Shown: positions 43,494 through 53,083, counted from the first letter of the stretch. The stretch: 64,000 nt of DNA from Lysobacter capsici (GCF_014779555.2 NZ_CP094357.1:4216001-4280000); one strand, 5' to 3'. The notes: generated by a model from the sequence alone, not told the origin. Made by a program: numbers and translations.

Positions 43494-45944
43494 TCAGAAC
43501 TTATGCCACAGGCGCACGAAGTACGCGGTGCCGTTCAAACCGAACTGGACGCTGTCGAAGACGTGGCCGTTGTCGGTTTCGTCCGGGTTCTGCCGGCTCG
43601 GCTTGACGTTGAACAGGTTGGTTGCGCCGACAGTGAGCTTGGTGTTGTCGCTGAAGGCGTAGGTCACGCTCAGATCGGCCGAGCTCCTGGACTTGTAGCG
43701 CGCGTTCGGCACGCCGGCCGCGGTGCCCGAGAACGTGCCCAGGGTCTGCGGGCCGAAGTAGATCAGCTTGAGGTTGCCGTCCCAGGCGCCGCGCGACAGA
43801 TCGAAGCCGAGCACGGCCTTGGACTTCGGCGCGCCCTGCTCGATGAACAAGCGTTCGCGCTCGGACAGCAGCACGTCTTCGCGACCGACCAGCGCCGGCG
43901 GCGCGTGGATCGCGTTGACCTTGGTGCGGTTGAGGTTCAAGGCGAAGAAGGTGCCGAGCTTGAAATCGCTGCCCAGTTCGCGTTCGTTGTTGAAGGTGAA
44001 GTCCACGCCTTCGGTGCGGGTATCGACCGAGTTGACGAAGAACTGCGCCTGGCCGACGCCGAGCGAATCCAGGATCGAGCCGATGGTCGGATCGGTGGTG
44101 TCGAAGCGGCCGCTGAGCACGATGCGGTCGTCGATGTCGATGCGGTACGCGTCCAAGGTCAGCGACGTGTCGGCGGTCGGCGACCAGGTCAGGCCGAGGG
44201 TGTAGTTGCGCGACTTCTCCTTGGTCAGCAGCGGCAGGCCGGCGGCGTTGGCGATGGTGCCGCCGTTGGGCGCGATCACCACGTCGACCGGCTCGCCGTT
44301 GACGAAGTCGGTGATGGTCGAAGAGAAGTACTTCTGCTGCAGCGACGGCGCGCGGAAGCCGGTGCTGGCCGAGGCGCGGAACATCAAGGTGTCGGTGGCG
44401 CGGAAACCGGCGGCGAGCTTGCCGGTGGTGGTCTTGCCGAAATCGCTGTAGTCCTCGTAGCGCACCGCCACGCCGGCGGTGAAGCGATCGGTGAAGTCGG
44501 CCTCGAGGTCGGCATAGGCGGCCCAGCTGTCGCGGCTGTGGCTGCCGGCATCGCCGGGCTGGAAGCCCGGGAAACCCTGGCTGCCGGCGTTGCCGCCGAC
44601 GCCCACGCCGTCGGCGTCGATGTAGGAACCCGGCTCGCCGGCGAAGATCTTGTACTTCTCGTCGCGACGTTCCAGGCCGAAGGCCACGTTGAGTCCGTTG
44701 AACACCTGATCGTAGAAACGGTTGATGTCGAGGTTGACGGTGTTCTGTTCGAACGAGAACCCGCCGGCGTTGAAGCTGCGCGCGCTCACGCCCTGGCCGC
44801 CGTTGAGCAGATCAAGATTGGCCAGCGAAGCGTTGAGGGTGTTGTTGATGGTGTAGCGCAGCTTGTTGTAGCCGTGGGTGTAGGACAGGTCGGCGTTCCA
44901 TTCGCCCAGGCTGCCGCGCAGGCCGAGGATGCCGAAGCGGTCGTCGAGCTCGCCGTCGATGAAGGGCACGAAGCCGTCGGGGTACATCGCCGCCGAGTTG
45001 CGCGAGGGGATGTCTTCCGAACCCAGGCCGTCGCGCGCGAACGCCGCCGAGGACGCGTCGCGTTTCTGCACGCCGAGGGTGAAGTACAGGTCGAGGTTTT
45101 CGGTCAGCGGCTTGTCGCCGTTGAGGAACAAAGTCTCGTTGCGGACCTTCGAGTCGCCGATGATGCGCGGGCTGCCGGCCGGTTCGGAGCGGTCGGAACG
45201 GCCGCGGTCCTGCCACTCGCCGGTGATGCCGAGGCTGCCGTCGCTGCCCAGGCCGAAGCCGCAGTACGCGCTGGCCAGCCAGTTCTCGCCGTCGCCCTTG
45301 GAGTACTGGCCGTAGCCGGCGACCGCTTCGCAGCCCTTGCGCTTCTTCAGCGAGATGTTCATGACGCCCGCGATCGCGTCCGAGCCGTACTGCGCGGCGG
45401 CGCCGTCGCGCAGGATCTCGACGCTGTCGATCGCCATCAGCGGAATGGTGTTGAGGTCGGTGCCGGTGTTGCCGCGATTGCGCGCGCCGAACAGGTTGAG
45501 CAGCGCGGTGGTGTGGTGGCGCTTGCCGTTGACCAGCACCAGGGTCTGGTCCGAACCCAGGCCGCGCAGCGCGGCCGAGTCGACCAGGTCGGCGCCGTCG
45601 GCGCCGCTCTGGCGGGTCGAGTTGAACGAGGGCGCGGCGTATTGCAGCGACTGGGCGAGGTCGAATTGGGCGCCTTCCTCGGCATTCTTGGCCATCGGCA
45701 GCACGTCGACCGGCGAGATCGAGGTGGTGTCGGAGGAACGTTGGCTGCGCCGCGAGCCGAGCACCGAGACCGTCTCCAGGGTGCGCGCCTCGCTGGCCGG
45801 CGCCGGCGCCGGGGCGGCGTCCTGGGCGTCCTGGGCCAGTGCGGTGCCGGCGAACAAGCCGCTGACCAGCGCTAGCGCGCAGGCGCTGTAGAGGCTGGCG
45901 CGGTGCAGGCGGGCACGGCGGGGGGCGAGGCGGAGCTGGGTCAT
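43494..45944 (-). CDS. TonB-dependent outer-membrane receptor
   Basis: 816 aa. AAGGA lies nine bases before the ATG. Signal peptide to about residue 38 (GTALAQ), TonB-box region LETVSVLGSRRSQRSSD, plug (about 60-190) with FDLAQSLQYAAPSFNSTRQ, ALRGLGSDQTLVLVNGKRHH and EILRDGAAAQYGSDAIAGVMNI, then the barrel ending VRLWHKF. The plug style is that of the large Xanthomonadaceae TBDR group with unknown substrates. No linked transporter or degradative enzyme is encoded beside it. Confidence 0.92.
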   Translation of the reverse strand: MTQLRLAPRRARLHRASLYSACALALVSGLFAGTALAQDAQDAAPAPAPASEARTLETVSVLGSRRSQRSSDTTSISPVDVLPMAKNAEEGAQFDLAQSLQYAAPSFNSTRQSGADGADLVDSAALRGLGSDQTLVLVNGKRHHTTALLNLFGARNRGNTGTDLNTIPLMAIDSVEILRDGAAAQYGSDAIAGVMNISLKKRKGCEAVAGYGQYSKGDGENWLASAYCGFGLGSDGSLGITGEWQDRGRSDRSEPAGSPRIIGDSKVRNETLFLNGDKPLTENLDLYFTLGVQKRDASSAAFARDGLGSEDIPSRNSAAMYPDGFVPFIDGELDDRFGILGLRGSLGEWNADLSYTHGYNKLRYTINNTLNASLANLDLLNGGQGVSARSFNAGGFSFEQNTVNLDINRFYDQVFNGLNVAFGLERRDEKYKIFAGEPGSYIDADGVGVGGNAGSQGFPGFQPGDAGSHSRDSWAAYADLEADFTDRFTAGVAVRYEDYSDFGKTTTGKLAAGFRATDTLMFRASASTGFRAPSLQQKYFSSTITDFVNGEPVDVVIAPNGGTIANAAGLPLLTKEKSRNYTLGLTWSPTADTSLTLDAYRIDIDDRIVLSGRFDTTDPTIGSILDSLGVGQAQFFVNSVDTRTEGVDFTFNNERELGSDFKLGTFFALNLNRTKVNAIHAPPALVGREDVLLSERERLFIEQGAPKSKAVLGFDLSRGAWDGNLKLIYFGPQTLGTFSGTAAGVPNARYKSRSSADLSVTYAFSDNTKLTVGATNLFNVKPSRQNPDETDNGHVFDSVQFGLNGTAYFVRLWHKF

Positions 45945-46080
45945 GGCGTGATTCCTTGCGGGTCTGGCTGGGGCGATCGCCTAGCCTAAAGCCAACACGC
46001 CTGTTTGCGCACAGCGTCCGAGCCGAAAACGTGAAATGTGATGCAGGCACGGCCCGATCGCCGCGGTGCCACACCCCCGA

Positions 46081-46166
46081 CTGTAGGAGCGGCGCGAGCC
46101 GCGACCGCGAATCCTCGCCATCGTCGCAGGCCAGATGTCGCGGTCGCGGCTCACGCCGCTCCTACC
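46081..46166. repeat. GTAGGAGCGGCGCGAGCC-type inverted repeat pair
   Basis: Opposed 30-bp arms at 46081-46110 and 46137-46166, 26 bp apart, just beyond the stop of the M1 peptidase gene. Confidence 0.9.
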
Positions 46167-46197
46167 CTGGGATCGCGTCGCCTCGATAGGCCGGCGC

Positions 46198-47610
46198 CTA
46201 TTTCGCCATCCCCTCGCCCGACTCCACCCAGCGCGCGAAGAACCCCGACAGATCGCGCCCGCTCGCGCGCTCCATCGCCTGGCGGAAATCCGAGGTCACC
46301 ACCGAATGGCCGTAATGCGCGCGGGTGTAGGCGCGGATGCCGCGCCAGAACGCGCGCTCGCCGAGCTCTTCGCGCAGCAGATGCAGGACGTAGGCGCCCT
46401 TCTGATACACCACCGCGCGATCGTCGGCGCTGGGCCGCGACCACGAGGCATACACCAGGGCGTGGTCCTTGCCGTCGGCGCGCAGCTTGTCCAGTCGTCG
46501 CTTCCACTGCTCGACCCGCTCGCGATAACTGTCCTCGCCGAAACGATGCTGCATGTACGCGGCCGCCATGAAATTGGCGAAGGCTTCGTTGAGCCAGAAG
46601 TGGCCCCACTCGCGGCAGGTGATGCGATTGCCCCACCACTGGTGGGCGATCTCGTGCGCGATCAGCGACTGCGCTTCGGGCTTGTCCAGCACTTCGCGGC
46701 CATAGGCCTCCGACATCAGCGAAAACCCGTCCAGTTCCTGGCCGATGGTCTTGGCCACCAGCGCCTGGGTGTACGGGCCGCGATACCGGATGCCGGCGCG
46801 GCGGCCGAAGAAACGCAGCATGTCGGCGCTGTCGGCGAACACCCGGCGCAGTTGCGCGCTGTCCAGATCGCCCGACAGATAGCGCAGGTCGCCGTTCTCG
46901 CCGCTGCCGCTGGCCTCGTTGTAGCGGCCGGCGGCGAAGCCGTAGACATAACTCGGCATTGCCTGGTCCTGACGCCAGCGGTACGAATCGCGACGCCCAC
47001 CGAGCGCCGACTTCGCCACCAGCCGACCGTTGCCGACCGCCTTGAGGCCGCTGGGCACGGTCAGGGTCAGGTCCAGGGTCGCGCGTTCGGACGGGGCATC
47101 GATGCACACCAGCCATTGGCTGGTGGAGAAGATGGTGTAGACCTCGTTGCGCTCGGGATGAAATTCCAATCCATGCCGCGGCGCGCCGTGGTAGGCGATG
47201 TCGATCTCGCGGCGCTCGCCCGCGACCGTCGGCGCCGGCAGGCGGATGCGCAGGCGCTTGTCGATCTTTTCGAAACCCAGCGCCTTGCCGTGCTCGCGCA
47301 CCGCGTCGATCTCCAGATCGCCGGCATCGAATTCGATCGACTGCGCGCCGCCGCTGCGCATCGCCAGCCGGATCGCGACCTCGCCGCGCAGCGTGCGGGC
47401 GGCGATGTCGGGTTCGATGCGCGCGGTGTAATGCAGCACGTCGAGGTTGGCGCCGGCGCGTTCGGTCGGCGTCTGCGCGGAGGCCGAGAAACTCAGCGCC
47501 AGCGCGGCCCAGGCCAGCGCCGCGGCTACGTGGCGACTCAATGTGCGGGCCGCGCCGCGGCAGGCTGCGCGCGACGAACGCGGCGCGGTGAAGCTTGGTG
47601 CATCGTGCAT
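46198..47610 (-). CDS. M1-family zinc metallopeptidase
   Basis: 470 aa from the ATG at 47610 (GGAG upstream); a GTG two codons earlier overlaps that site. Signal peptide to about residue 46 (FSASAQ). Beta-rich N-terminal domain, then the gluzincin site HEIAHQWWGN (His319, Glu320, His323) with third ligand Glu342 in NEAFANF, exactly 18 residues after His323. Where aminopeptidases have GAMEN it reads QELDGFSLMSE, so exopeptidase-type N-terminus recognition may differ. It is short for M1 because the C-terminal helical domain is reduced. Periplasmic or secreted. Confidence 0.87.
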   Translation of the reverse strand: MHDAPSFTAPRSSRAACRGAARTLSRHVAAALAWAALALSFSASAQTPTERAGANLDVLHYTARIEPDIAARTLRGEVAIRLAMRSGGAQSIEFDAGDLEIDAVREHGKALGFEKIDKRLRIRLPAPTVAGERREIDIAYHGAPRHGLEFHPERNEVYTIFSTSQWLVCIDAPSERATLDLTLTVPSGLKAVGNGRLVAKSALGGRRDSYRWRQDQAMPSYVYGFAAGRYNEASGSGENGDLRYLSGDLDSAQLRRVFADSADMLRFFGRRAGIRYRGPYTQALVAKTIGQELDGFSLMSEAYGREVLDKPEAQSLIAHEIAHQWWGNRITCREWGHFWLNEAFANFMAAAYMQHRFGEDSYRERVEQWKRRLDKLRADGKDHALVYASWSRPSADDRAVVYQKGAYVLHLLREELGERAFWRGIRAYTRAHYGHSVVTSDFRQAMERASGRDLSGFFARWVESGEGMAK

Positions 47611-48069
47611 ATCCACTCCGTTCTACCCCTCGCGGCGCGCATCCTGGCGCGGCGCGGTCCAGATATCGATCGATCCGGGCGTCGATGATCGCCGATGTCG
47701 GCACGCGGCTGAACCCCGGCCGTTCATGAAGCAGCACGCGGCGCCGGGATCGCGCGCGAGCGGACCGATCCGGCAAGGCATCGGCGCGGTCGATTTCCGA
47801 CCGCTGTTCAGCATTGCGCATCCGCGCGCGCGGCCCGCCCGTTCATGCTTGCCGATCTGCGTCCCCGATCACTGACAGCGCTGTCAGCAATAGGACATGG
47901 TGCGGGCCGTGAGCGCAGGCGCGCGGGCGATCGCGTCGCGGGCGATCACGCCCATCCACGTCAAGCTCTCATGCTTTTCGCGGTGCATTGCGCGCCGCCC
48001 CGACCTATCCGGCCCGATGGCCGACTTCGGGAAAGCCCAGGGGCTTGCCTCGCTCAGGAGCCCCATCAC
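47611..48069. other. divergent intergenic region before the GH64 gene
   Basis: About 460 bp. Besides the palindrome at 47872-47887 I see no repeat or gene. Promoters of the M1 peptidase and GH64 genes must lie here. Confidence 0.5.
47872..47887. promoter_or_regulatory. perfect 16-bp palindrome upstream of the GH64 gene
   Basis: CTGACAGCGCTGTCAG, perfectly symmetric, about 183 bp before the glucanase start. Size and symmetry suit a TetR- or MarR-type dimer. No local regulator gene is adjacent. Confidence 0.55.
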
Positions 48070-49269
48070 ATGGTCACTCGCCGCAAATTCCTCGGTGCCT
48101 CGGCCGCCGCGCTCGCCGCCGGCGTCGCCGGTCCGCTGGTGTCGCGCTCGGCCCTCGCCGCCACGCCCGCGCGCTTCACCCTCAACCTGGTCAACGCCTC
48201 GGGACAGAACACCGCCTACGCCTACGTGGTCGGGTTCTCCAACAACCAGCCGCTGTTCGTGCGCGCCGACGGCAGCAGCTATTACCCGCCCTCGCCCTCG
48301 TCGCCGGTCACGCCGCTCGCCGTGGATTGCGCGATCCCGCTCGGCGGCCAGGGCTCGTCGACGCGCGTGGCGGTGCCGCGCATGTACGGCGCGCGCATCT
48401 ACGTGGTCACCGGCAGCAAGCTCAACTTCTACGTCAATCCCGGCCCGGCCGTGGTCCATCCGAGTTTCCTCAACACCAGCGACACCAATTTCCAGAAGAA
48501 CTGGACCTTCGCCGAGTTCACCTTCAACGAGTGGGAACTGTTTTCCAACATCAGCTACGTCGATTTCGTCGCCGCGCCGCTGGGCCTGTCGTTGCGTTCG
48601 TTGTCGGGCCGGGTCGAGACCATTCCCGGCCTGCCGGCCGGTTCGCTCGATCCGATCTGCTACGCGTTGCAACAGCAGGCGACGCAGGAAGGTTCGGCCT
48701 GGAATTCGCTGATCCAGCGCGGCAGCGACGGCCGCAACCTGCGCGCGATGAGCGCGCATTACCAGGCCAGCCGGTTCCAGAATTATCTCAGCGGCTACAT
48801 CAACTCGGTCTGGAGCAAGTACGCGTCCAACACCTTGACCGTCGACACCCAGTCCGGCTTCGGCGTGTTGACCGCGCGGGTCGGCGGCGACGGCCTGCTG
48901 CGTTTCAACAACGGCGAAACCTTCGCCCGCCCGAGCACCGCCGACGTGCTCAGCTGCGACAGCGGCCCCTTCAGCCTGGCCGGCGCCAGCGAGGTGCGCA
49001 AGGCGATCATTCCGCGCCTGGCCGCGGCGCTCAATCGCACCACCTTGCTCGACAACGCCAACCAGCCGCAGGGCGAAGTCGCCAGCCGCTTCTACCGCAA
49101 CCCGCAGACCAACCACTACGCGCGCCTGGTCCACGAGCGCCTGCCCGACAACCGCGGCTACGCGTTCCCGTACGACGACGTGTCGCCCAGCGGCGGCCAG
49201 GATTTCAGCGGCGCGGCGCGTTCGGGCGATCCCGATACGTTGACGGTGACGGTGCGCGCGTTGCGGTGA
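48070..49269 (+). CDS. GH64-family beta-1,3-glucanase with Tat signal
   Basis: 399 aa from the ATG at 48070, with AGGAG nine bases upstream. Twin-arginine signal TRRKFLGASAAALAAGV, cleavage near ALA-A at about 31. The mature part is a thaumatin-like/GH64 fold: RFTLNLVNASGQNTAYAYVVGFSNN, RMYGARIYVVTGSKLNFYVNPGPAVVHPSF, then FAEFTFNEWELFSNISYVDFVAAPLGLSL, typical of laminaripentaose-producing glucanases. It would cut fungal-wall beta-1,3-glucan outside the cell, in line with a mycolytic lifestyle. No carbohydrate-binding module is attached. Confidence 0.87.
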   Translation: MVTRRKFLGASAAALAAGVAGPLVSRSALAATPARFTLNLVNASGQNTAYAYVVGFSNNQPLFVRADGSSYYPPSPSSPVTPLAVDCAIPLGGQGSSTRVAVPRMYGARIYVVTGSKLNFYVNPGPAVVHPSFLNTSDTNFQKNWTFAEFTFNEWELFSNISYVDFVAAPLGLSLRSLSGRVETIPGLPAGSLDPICYALQQQATQEGSAWNSLIQRGSDGRNLRAMSAHYQASRFQNYLSGYINSVWSKYASNTLTVDTQSGFGVLTARVGGDGLLRFNNGETFARPSTADVLSCDSGPFSLAGASEVRKAIIPRLAAALNRTTLLDNANQPQGEVASRFYRNPQTNHYARLVHERLPDNRGYAFPYDDVSPSGGQDFSGAARSGDPDTLTVTVRALR

Positions 49270-49363
49270 ACGGTCGCGGTGCGTCGCCGCCATGGGGCGC
49301 GCGGCGCATCGCGGTTGCCGTGCGTACAGAGCCGCGCATAGGCGACGGTTCCTTTTACCTGTA

Positions 49364-50158
49364 TCGACAACACGCGACATAGCCATGATCGCGCCCTGTA
49401 GGAGCTGCGTGAGCTGCGACCGCGACATCGGGCTTACGACGCAAACGCGGTGGCGCGGTCGCGGCTCACGCCGCTCCTACAATTGGCCTGCGGCGATGCC
49501 GCAACTACTATCGTCTATGCCGACATCACACGCGACGTAGCCACGGTCACGCCCTGTAGGAGCTGCGTGAGCTGCGACCGCGACATCAGGCTTACGACGC
49601 AACCGCGGTGGCGCGGTCGCGGCTCACGCCGCTCCTACAGTCGGCTCGCGGCGATGCGGCAACTGCTGTCGTCTATGTCGACATCACACGCGACGTAGCC
49701 ACGGTCCCGCCCTGTAGGAGCTGCGCGAGCTGCGATCGCGCGTTGTAGGAGCTGCGCGAGCTGCGACCGCGACATCGGGCTTACGACGCAACCGCGGTGT
49801 CGCGGTCGCGGTTCGCGCCGCTCCTACAGTCGGCCTGCGGCGATGCCGCAACTGCTGTCGTCCATGCGGACATCACACGCGACATAGCCACGGTCGCGCC
49901 CTGTAGGAGCTGCGCAAGCTGCGACCGCGACATCAGGCTTACGACGCAGCCGCGGTGGCGCGGTCGCGGCTCGCCCCGCTCCTACAGTCGGCCTGCGGCG
50001 ATACCGCAACTGCTGTCGTCCATGGGGACATCACGCGCGATGTAGCTGCGATCGCGCGTTGTAGGAGCTGCGTGAGCTGCGACCGCGACATCGGGCTTAC
50101 GGCGCAACCGCGGTGTCGCGGTCGCGGCTTGCGCCGCTCCTACAGTCGGCCTGCGGCG
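49364..50158. repeat. five-unit tandem array with 158-bp period
   Basis: CTGTAGGAGCTGCG-type starts lie at 49396, 49554, 49712, 49901 and 50059. Intervals are 158, 158, 189 (158 plus a 31-bp duplicated arm at about 49743) and 158. Each unit holds a forward arm (GTAGGAGCTGCGTGAGCTGC), a 26-bp spacer with GGGCTTACGACGCAA, an inverted arm ending CGCCGCTCCTACAG, and a tail with CGATGCCGCAACTGCTGTCG. The last unit breaks off before the dbpA stop. The forward and reverse arms are of different subtypes (CTGCGTGAGCTGC versus CGGCGTGAGCCGC). Confidence 0.92.
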
Positions 50159-50195
50159 GTCAGATGGGCCGCTGTCGCTATGCAAAACGCCAAGA

Positions 50196-51608
50196 TCAGA
50201 TCCGACTGATCCGAAACTTGCGCCCCTTGATCTTGCCCTCGCGCAAGCGCGCCAGCGCCGCGCTGGCCTGGCCGGTCGCGACGGCGACGTAGGAACGCGT
50301 CGCGTAGACGTTGATCTTGCCGACCGCCTCGGCCTTCAGGCCGGCGTCGCCGGTCAGCGCGCCGAGGATGTCGCCGGGGCGCAGCTTGTCGGTCTTGCCG
50401 GCGTCGATGCGCAAGGTCGCCATCGGCGCGGCCGGCGCGTTCTTGGCCTTGCCGCTCAGCGGTTCGGCGCGGCGCCAGTGCAAGGGCGCGCCCTGGTTTT
50501 GTTCGATCTGCTGGGCTCGGCCGGTTTCGCGCGGGCCGCACAGGCTCAGCGCGACGCCGCCGCGACCGGCGCGGCCGGTGCGGCCGATGCGGTGGACGTA
50601 CACGTCCGGATCGGTCGGCAGGTCGTAGTTGACCACCGCGCCGAGGTCCTCGACGTCGAGCCCGCGCGCGGCCACGTCGCTGGCGACCAGCACGTTGCAG
50701 CTGCGGTTGGAGAAACGCACCAGCACTTCGTCGCGGTCGCGCTGCTCCATGTCGCCGTGCAAAGCCAGCGCGGTGAAGCCGTAATGGCTCAGCGAGCCGA
50801 CGACTTCCTCGGTGTCCTTGCGCATGTTGCAGAACACCACGCACGAATCGGGCCGGTACTCGAGCAGCAGCGCGGCAAGCAGCGGGGTCTTGCGGGTCGG
50901 TTCGACCTCGTAGAAATACTGTTCGATCTGCGGCGCGGTGGCCTCGCCTTCGACCGTGACCTCGAGCGGTTCGCGCATCGCGGCGCGCGCGAGGTCGCGG
51001 ATCGCGTCGGGGAACGTCGCCGAGAACAACAGGCTTTGCCGCGTCTTCGGCGTCTTGGCGACGATCTCGCGCATCGGCTCCTCGAAGCCCATGTCGAGCA
51101 TGCGGTCGGCTTCGTCGAACACCAGCGTGCGCACACCATCGAGCTTGAGCGCCTTCTTGCGCAGCAATTCCTGCAGGCGGCCCGGCGTGCCGACCACGAC
51201 ATGCGGCGCATGTTCCAGCGAAGCCAGTTGCGGGCCGAGCGGCATGCCGCCGCACAGCACCGAGACTTTCAGATTGGCGATCGCGAAGGCCAGCTTGCGC
51301 AACTGGTTGCCGACCTGATCGGCGAGCTCGCGGGTCGGGCACAGCACCAGCGCCTGGGTGCGGATCGCGGCGGGATCGAGCCGCTGCAGCAGGCCCAGGC
51401 CGAAGGCCGCGGTCTTGCCGCTGCCGGTCGGGGCCTGAGCGATCAGATCGCGGCCCTCCAGGATCGCCGGCAAGGCGCGCGCCTGCACCGGGGTCATCAC
51501 GGTATAGCCCAGCGCGGCCACGCCCTGCAGCAGGGCCGGGCTCAGGGCGAGGGAATCGAAAGCGGTGGCGGCCGCGGCGGTGGCGGCAGGCGAAAGTTGG
51601 TCGGTCAT
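50196..51608 (-). CDS. dbpA: ATP-dependent RNA helicase DbpA
   Basis: 470 aa from the ATG at 51608. DEAD-box motifs in order: TPVQARALPAIL (Q), APTGSGKTAAF (I), PTRELADQ (Ia), TPGRLQEL (Ib), VFDEADRMLDMGF (II), LLFSATF (III), VVFCNMRKDTEEV (IV), ASDVAARGLD (V), HRIGRTGRAGR (VI). The C-terminal domain (about 400-470, TLRIDAGKTDKLRPGDILGALTGDAGL) is the DbpA RNA-binding domain that recognises hairpin 92 of 23S rRNA. It acts in large-subunit ribosome assembly. Confidence 0.94.
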   Translation of the reverse strand: MTDQLSPAATAAAATAFDSLALSPALLQGVAALGYTVMTPVQARALPAILEGRDLIAQAPTGSGKTAAFGLGLLQRLDPAAIRTQALVLCPTRELADQVGNQLRKLAFAIANLKVSVLCGGMPLGPQLASLEHAPHVVVGTPGRLQELLRKKALKLDGVRTLVFDEADRMLDMGFEEPMREIVAKTPKTRQSLLFSATFPDAIRDLARAAMREPLEVTVEGEATAPQIEQYFYEVEPTRKTPLLAALLLEYRPDSCVVFCNMRKDTEEVVGSLSHYGFTALALHGDMEQRDRDEVLVRFSNRSCNVLVASDVAARGLDVEDLGAVVNYDLPTDPDVYVHRIGRTGRAGRGGVALSLCGPRETGRAQQIEQNQGAPLHWRRAEPLSGKAKNAPAAPMATLRIDAGKTDKLRPGDILGALTGDAGLKAEAVGKINVYATRSYVAVATGQASAALARLREGKIKGRKFRISRI

Positions 51609-51803
51609 GCGCCATGATCGCAGCTTCGGGCACCACCCGACCAGAAACCCATCCGCCACGGCGCCCGGACCGCGGCCTGGAATGTCCGGACAGGCATATC
51701 GACGGCCGCGGGCATCGCTTCATCGCCCCACGCGTCCCGCATCGTCCTATCCTGTCGCCGCAGCGCCCAGAACTCCCACCGCCACCGATCCGGAGGCCGT
51801 CCC

Positions 51804-52373
51804 ATGGAGCAGTTCCTGCATATCCGCGTCCTGCTCGGCATCGTGCTGGGCCTGGCCATCACCACCTTGCTCAAGGGCCTGGCCCGCTTCGTCCAGCACC
51901 CCGGCCGCGAACGCGTGTTCTGGGTGCATATCGGCTGGGCGATCTCGATGTTCACCCTGCTCGCGCATTTCTGGTGGTGGGAGTTCCGCCTGGTGCATCT
52001 GACCCAGTGGAGCTTCGTGTCGTTCGCGTTTTTGATCGTCTACGTGGTGGTGCTGTTCCTGCTATGCACCTTGCTGTTTCCCGACGACATCGGCGACTAC
52101 GAGGGCTGGCAGGATTATTTCCTGTCGCGGCGCGGCTGGTTCTTCGGAATCATGGCCCTGGTCTACGTGATCGACTTCGGCGACACGCTGATCAAGGGCC
52201 GCGAATATTACGACGCCTTCGGCATCGAATACCCACTGCGCAATCTGGCCTATGTGGTCATGTGCCTGATCGCCATGCGCACCCGTTCGCTGCGCTTTCA
52301 CCGGACCTTCGTGATCGTCAGCCTGCTGTATCAATTGTCGTGGATCTATCGGCTTTACGATTTCGTCGAATGA
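51804..52373 (+). CDS. integral membrane protein of unknown function
   Basis: 189 aa with five or six predicted helices. It starts MEQFLHIRVLLGIVLGLAITTLLKGLARFVQHP with GGAGG seven bases upstream. WVHIGWAISMFTLLAHFWWWEFRLVHL and a conserved-looking FPDDIGDYEGWQDYFLSRRGWFF loop are prominent; the tryptophan content is high. It resembles uncharacterised proteobacterial membrane proteins, but I cannot name a family. Transcribed alone. Confidence 0.75.
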   Translation: MEQFLHIRVLLGIVLGLAITTLLKGLARFVQHPGRERVFWVHIGWAISMFTLLAHFWWWEFRLVHLTQWSFVSFAFLIVYVVVLFLLCTLLFPDDIGDYEGWQDYFLSRRGWFFGIMALVYVIDFGDTLIKGREYYDAFGIEYPLRNLAYVVMCLIAMRTRSLRFHRTFVIVSLLYQLSWIYRLYDFVE

Positions 52374-52518
52374 GCGCAGGCCGGGATATCCATCCATCGA
52401 CACCGGGCCATACGCCGCGGAATCCACAAGCTTGCACATTCGGTCCGATCGCATCGCTCACCCCGCGGCGACCTCGATTCGTCTACATTGGGCCGATGCC
52501 CGATCCGACCGTTTCCGC

Positions 52519-53049
52519 ATGAGCCGCGCCTTCGTCAAGGAAGGCGATGGCGACGACAGCACCGGCGATCTGCCCGAGCTGCCGATCAGCGAACATCCCA
52601 ACTACGTCACCCCGCGCGGCATGGCGCTGCTGCGCTCGCGCCTGGACGACACCTCGCGGCGTCTGGCCGCGCTCGATGCGGAAATCGCCGCGGCGAGCGA
52701 AGACGACGGCGGCGGCGAACGGGTCGGAGTCAAGCTCGAACGCGCCCATGTCCATCGCGATATCCGCTGGCTGCAGGCGCGCATCCTCGGCGCGATCACC
52801 ATCGCCCCCGAACGCCAGCCGGCCGACCGGGTCGCGTTCGGCGCGCGGGTCGAACTGATCGACGAGGAAGGCCACGAACACCGCTACCGCATCGTCGGCG
52901 AAGACGAGGCCGATCCCGAGCATGGCCTGATCAGCTGGGTCTCGCCGCTGGCGCGCAGCCTGCACGGCGCGCGGGTCGGTGACAGCGCGGTGTGGAAACG
53001 GCCGGCCGGGGATCTCAGCGTCGAAGTGCTGGCGATCGAGTACGGCTGA
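52519..53049 (+). CDS. GreA/GreB-family transcription elongation factor-like protein
   Basis: 176 aa from the ATG at 52519. Residues about 25-95 form an N-terminal coiled coil with YVTPRGMALLRSRLDDTSRRLAALDAEI, as in Gre factors. The C-terminal domain reads VAFGARVELIDEEGHEHRYRIVGEDEADPEHGLISWVSPLARSLHGARVGD. The acidic tip residues of the coiled coil that help transcript cleavage are within an acidic loop (EDDGGGE), so RNA polymerase binding in the secondary channel is plausible. A variant of GreB rather than the main copy. Confidence 0.85.
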   Translation: MSRAFVKEGDGDDSTGDLPELPISEHPNYVTPRGMALLRSRLDDTSRRLAALDAEIAAASEDDGGGERVGVKLERAHVHRDIRWLQARILGAITIAPERQPADRVAFGARVELIDEEGHEHRYRIVGEDEADPEHGLISWVSPLARSLHGARVGDSAVWKRPAGDLSVEVLAIEYG

Positions 53050-53083
53050 GGCGACTTTCCCGACGCTGTCGATGCTGGCGCCG

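Noticed and set aside
43503-45875. Plus-strand ORF of 790 codons opposite the second TonB receptor
   Set aside because: Antisense shadow with low-complexity Val/Ala/Gly composition; the receptor reading is convincing.
49364-50158. Array considered as a CRISPR
   Set aside because: Unit is 158 bp with internal inverted arms and conserved spacers; no unique spacers and no cas genes.
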